A stretch of 32,592 bases of DNA, from the NCBI GenBank assembly GCA_024401055.1, contig JAKSLT010000024.1, positions 1 through 32,592 on the forward strand, written 5' to 3'. This DNA is from Bacteroidaceae bacterium (GTDB lineage Bacteria; Bacteroidota; Bacteroidia; Bacteroidales; Bacteroidaceae). Of this stretch, positions 30,824-32,592 are shown piece after piece (the first letter of the stretch is position 1; every line of letters starts with the position of its first letter). The notes beneath the pieces are model-generated. The model was not told the DNA's origin. It ran no database searches and saw only the letters and a program-made list of their open reading frames with translations. A program made the translations under genes and the position numbers.

Positions 30824-32287
30824 ATGGCAAAGACAGTTTGCTTGTATTTTGAGATTCACCAGAATATCCATCTGAAGCGTTACCGCTTCTTTGATATCGG
30901 TACCGACCACTATTACTACGACGACTACGAGAACGAGCGTTCCATCGCCGAGACTGCCGAGCGTTCCTACGTCCCCGCGCTCCACGCTCTCATCCAGATG
31001 GCCGAACAGTACGGTAAGTTCTTCAAGTGCGCCTTCTCCCTCTCCGGCTCTGCCATCGAGCTCCTCGAGCAGTATGCCCCGCAGGTCATCGACCTCCTTC
31101 AGGAACTCAACGAGAAAGGCACCGTGGAGTTCCTCGCCGAGCCCTACTCCCACGGATTCTCCTCCATCAAGAATCCCGAGTCGTTCCGCGAGGAGACGCT
31201 ACGCCTCTGCCGCAAGGTCAAGGAGCTTTTCGGCCAGCAGCCCCGCGTGTTCCGCAACAGCGCCCTCATCTATTCCGACGAAATCGGCGCACAGGTGGCC
31301 GACATGGGCTTCAAGGGCATGCTCGCCGAGGGTGCCAAGCACATCCTCGGCTGGAAGAGCCCCCATTTCGTCTATCATTGCAACCGCGCCCCCAAACTCA
31401 AGCTCCTCCTGCGCGACGGCGCCCTCTCCGAGGACATCTCCTTCCGCTTCAACGACTCCTCGTGGAGCGAATACCCCCTCTATGCCGAGCGCTATGCCGA
31501 CTGGATAGCCCAGCTCCCCGAAGAAGAGCAGGTCATCGGACTTTTCATGGAACTTTGCGCCCTCGGCATCTTCCAGCCCCTCAGCAGCAATATCCTCGAG
31601 TTCCTAAAGGCCCTGCCACAGCAGTTCAAGGAGCGCGGCATCACCTTCTCCACGCCCAGCGAGATATGCAACAAGATAAAGAGCATCGGCCCCCTCGACG
31701 TGGAGTACCCCACTTCGTGGGTGGATGAGGAGCGCGACCTCTCCCCCTGGCTCGGAAACCTCATGCAGCGCGAGGCCCTCGACAAGCTCTACGACGTCGC
31801 CGACCGCGTGCGCATAGCCGGCGACCGCCGCCTCCAGCAGGACTGGGACCGCCTCCAGGCCTCCAACAACTTCCGCTTCATCTCCACCAAGGCCAACTCC
31901 TACGGCGGCTACCGCGGTATCTACTCCAGCCCCTATGATGCCTTCACCAACTACATGAACATCCTCGGCGACTTCACTGCCCGCGTCAACAACCTCTACG
32001 GCGGCGCTGAGAACGAAGAACTCAACTCCCTCATCACCACCATCAAGAATCAGGGTGACGAACTGGAGCGTATGGAGAAAGAACTCACCCATCTGCGCCA
32101 GCGCCTCGCCGCCTACGGCGAGTTCCCCGAAGGCGAAGACACCGCCGAAGCACCCGCCGCAAAGGCAAAGACGCCCGCCGCAAAGGCAAAGACGCCCGCC
32201 GCGAAGGCAAAGACGCCCGCCGCAAAGGCAAAGACGCCCGCCGCCCCCAAGAAGAAGACTACAGCCCAGAAGAAGGCGCGCTCCTGA
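30824..32287 (+). CDS. GH57 family glycoside hydrolase with a Lys/Ala/Pro repeat tail
   Basis: The 487-residue protein begins MAKTVCLYFEIHQNIHLKRYRFFD, the GH57 opening, followed by EFLAEPYSHGFSSI, VFRNSALIYSDEIGA, GMLAEGAKHILGW and the C-terminal helical part SSPYDAFTNYMNILGDF. GH57 enzymes are retaining alpha-amylases, branching enzymes or 4-alpha-glucanotransferases; here it should process glycogen in the cytoplasm. The region FMELCALGIFQP stands where many GH57 enzymes have an FMDYETFGEHQ-like motif, so the acid catalyst is not obvious; it may be a feature of this subgroup. Residues 443-487 are a histone H1-like basic tail of AAKAKTP repeats that is not part of the GH57 fold. Confidence 0.9.
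   Translation: MAKTVCLYFEIHQNIHLKRYRFFDIGTDHYYYDDYENERSIAETAERSYVPALHALIQMAEQYGKFFKCAFSLSGSAIELLEQYAPQVIDLLQELNEKGTVEFLAEPYSHGFSSIKNPESFREETLRLCRKVKELFGQQPRVFRNSALIYSDEIGAQVADMGFKGMLAEGAKHILGWKSPHFVYHCNRAPKLKLLLRDGALSEDISFRFNDSSWSEYPLYAERYADWIAQLPEEEQVIGLFMELCALGIFQPLSSNILEFLKALPQQFKERGITFSTPSEICNKIKSIGPLDVEYPTSWVDEERDLSPWLGNLMQREALDKLYDVADRVRIAGDRRLQQDWDRLQASNNFRFISTKANSYGGYRGIYSSPYDAFTNYMNILGDFTARVNNLYGGAENEELNSLITTIKNQGDELERMEKELTHLRQRLAAYGEFPEGEDTAEAPAAKAKTPAAKAKTPAAKAKTPAAKAKTPAAPKKKTTAQKKARS
32153..32236 (+). repeat. Four 21-bp repeats encoding the AAKAKTP tail of the GH57 protein
   Basis: Four tandem 21-bp units (CCCGCCGCAAAGGCAAAGAC plus G) differ at one base in total and encode four seven-residue repeats. 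Near-identity at the DNA level indicates recent expansion or slippage. Confidence 0.95.
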
Positions 32288-32314
32288 TATCATTTTCCTC
32301 CTTCCTGAAAGGAC

Positions 32315-32358
32315 AGAAGGGCCCTCCGTGCATCCTGCGCGGAGGGCCTTCTTTTTTG
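32315..32358 (+). terminator. Rho-independent terminator of the glycogen cluster
   Basis: AGAAGGGCCCTCCG pairs with CGGAGGGCCTTCT with one bulged G, followed by TTTTTTG. It begins 28 nt after the GH57 stop codon. Confidence 0.93.
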
Positions 32359-32409
32359 TGGGGACGGAGGGGGGCGCGAAGAGGGCGGAAAAGATGCCGT
32401 CCGACGAAC

Positions 32410-32592
32410 CGCGAAACTGTAAAATATTTTGACAAAATTTTGTACTAAATTTTGGGGACTTTTCGCCGTTTGCGACGGGAATTTTGTTATTTCGGGATGG
32501 CATTTTCAAGACTCGTGTCCCCGTTTTCCACATCGCCCCGACAAACACCCGCATCCTTTGGCCACTAGTCCTCCTTTAATTCAAACTTCTTC
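32410..32592 (-). repeat. 183-nt dispersed element, copy 2 (reaches the window edge)
   Basis: The reverse complement of this segment aligns without gaps to 18983-19165, with nearly identical flanks and a diverged centre. It is downstream of the GH57 terminator. The element probably continues beyond the window, since copy 1 is preceded by further 21-bp units. Confidence 0.9.

Noticed and set aside
31604-32554. 316-codon minus-strand frame joining the 183-nt element to the antisense of GH57
   Set aside because: Most of it is antisense to GH57 repeats and has biased composition; only the element part is conserved, and that part does not show coding-type substitutions.

Overview
The window looks like chromosomal DNA of a GC-rich member of Bacteroidales, plausibly Prevotellaceae-like; I cannot place it more precisely. 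The reasons are the long single-chain PurL of the Bacteroidales type, an archaeal-type debranching enzyme, glycogen synthase and GH57 cluster, a GH92 mannosidase, a C10 peptidase with a basic C-terminal tail, a fused CysNC, a DUF4332 protein, and repeated Bacteroidota promoters (TTTG, 19-21 nt, TAnnTTTG) with little Shine-Dalgarno sequence. Most genes are single-copy housekeeping or carbohydrate genes. No phage, insertion sequence, CRISPR array, tRNA or rRNA was seen; the only RNA gene is tmRNA.

Layout. At 1-475 a promoter and a textbook cobalamin riboswitch on the minus strand drive a secreted protein cut by the window edge. From 897 to 8976 a run of minus-strand genes holds purL, yqeY, a small secreted protein, cysD and cysNC. 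They are read away from a divergent promoter region (8977-9091) that also serves a class I fumarase on the plus strand. From 9092 to 18218 the plus strand carries fumarase, alkaline phosphatase, a short FecE/BtuD-type ABC ATPase, topoisomerase III, a CNNM/CorC-type membrane protein translationally coupled to aroA, and a small membrane-anchored protein. A gene-free, AT-richer kilobase (18219-19218) is packed with repeats. Then come minus-strand GH92, DUF4332, comM/yifB, tmRNA, a C10 peptidase and miaA. From 26863 to 32287 the plus strand carries a glycogen-metabolism cluster (debranching enzyme, glycogen synthase-like transferase, GH57 enzyme) interrupted by a four-helix-bundle (S23) gene.

The most unusual content is repeat DNA. 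(1) A 183-nt element occurs twice, inverted, at 18983-19165 and 32410-32592; its flanks are nearly identical and enclose a gap-free, highly diverged core. (2) A palindromic element of about 40 nt occurs between genes and also in frame inside purL (twice) and in the signal-peptide region of the B12-controlled gene, always read in the same frame. (3) Tandem arrays with 21-23 bp periods occur at 618-730, 10742-10965 and 18931-19014. (4) Many short spacers are built from a spacer-specific short repeat, often as an inverted pair that can fold. Functional statements about these repeats are inference; the sequence relations are seen directly.
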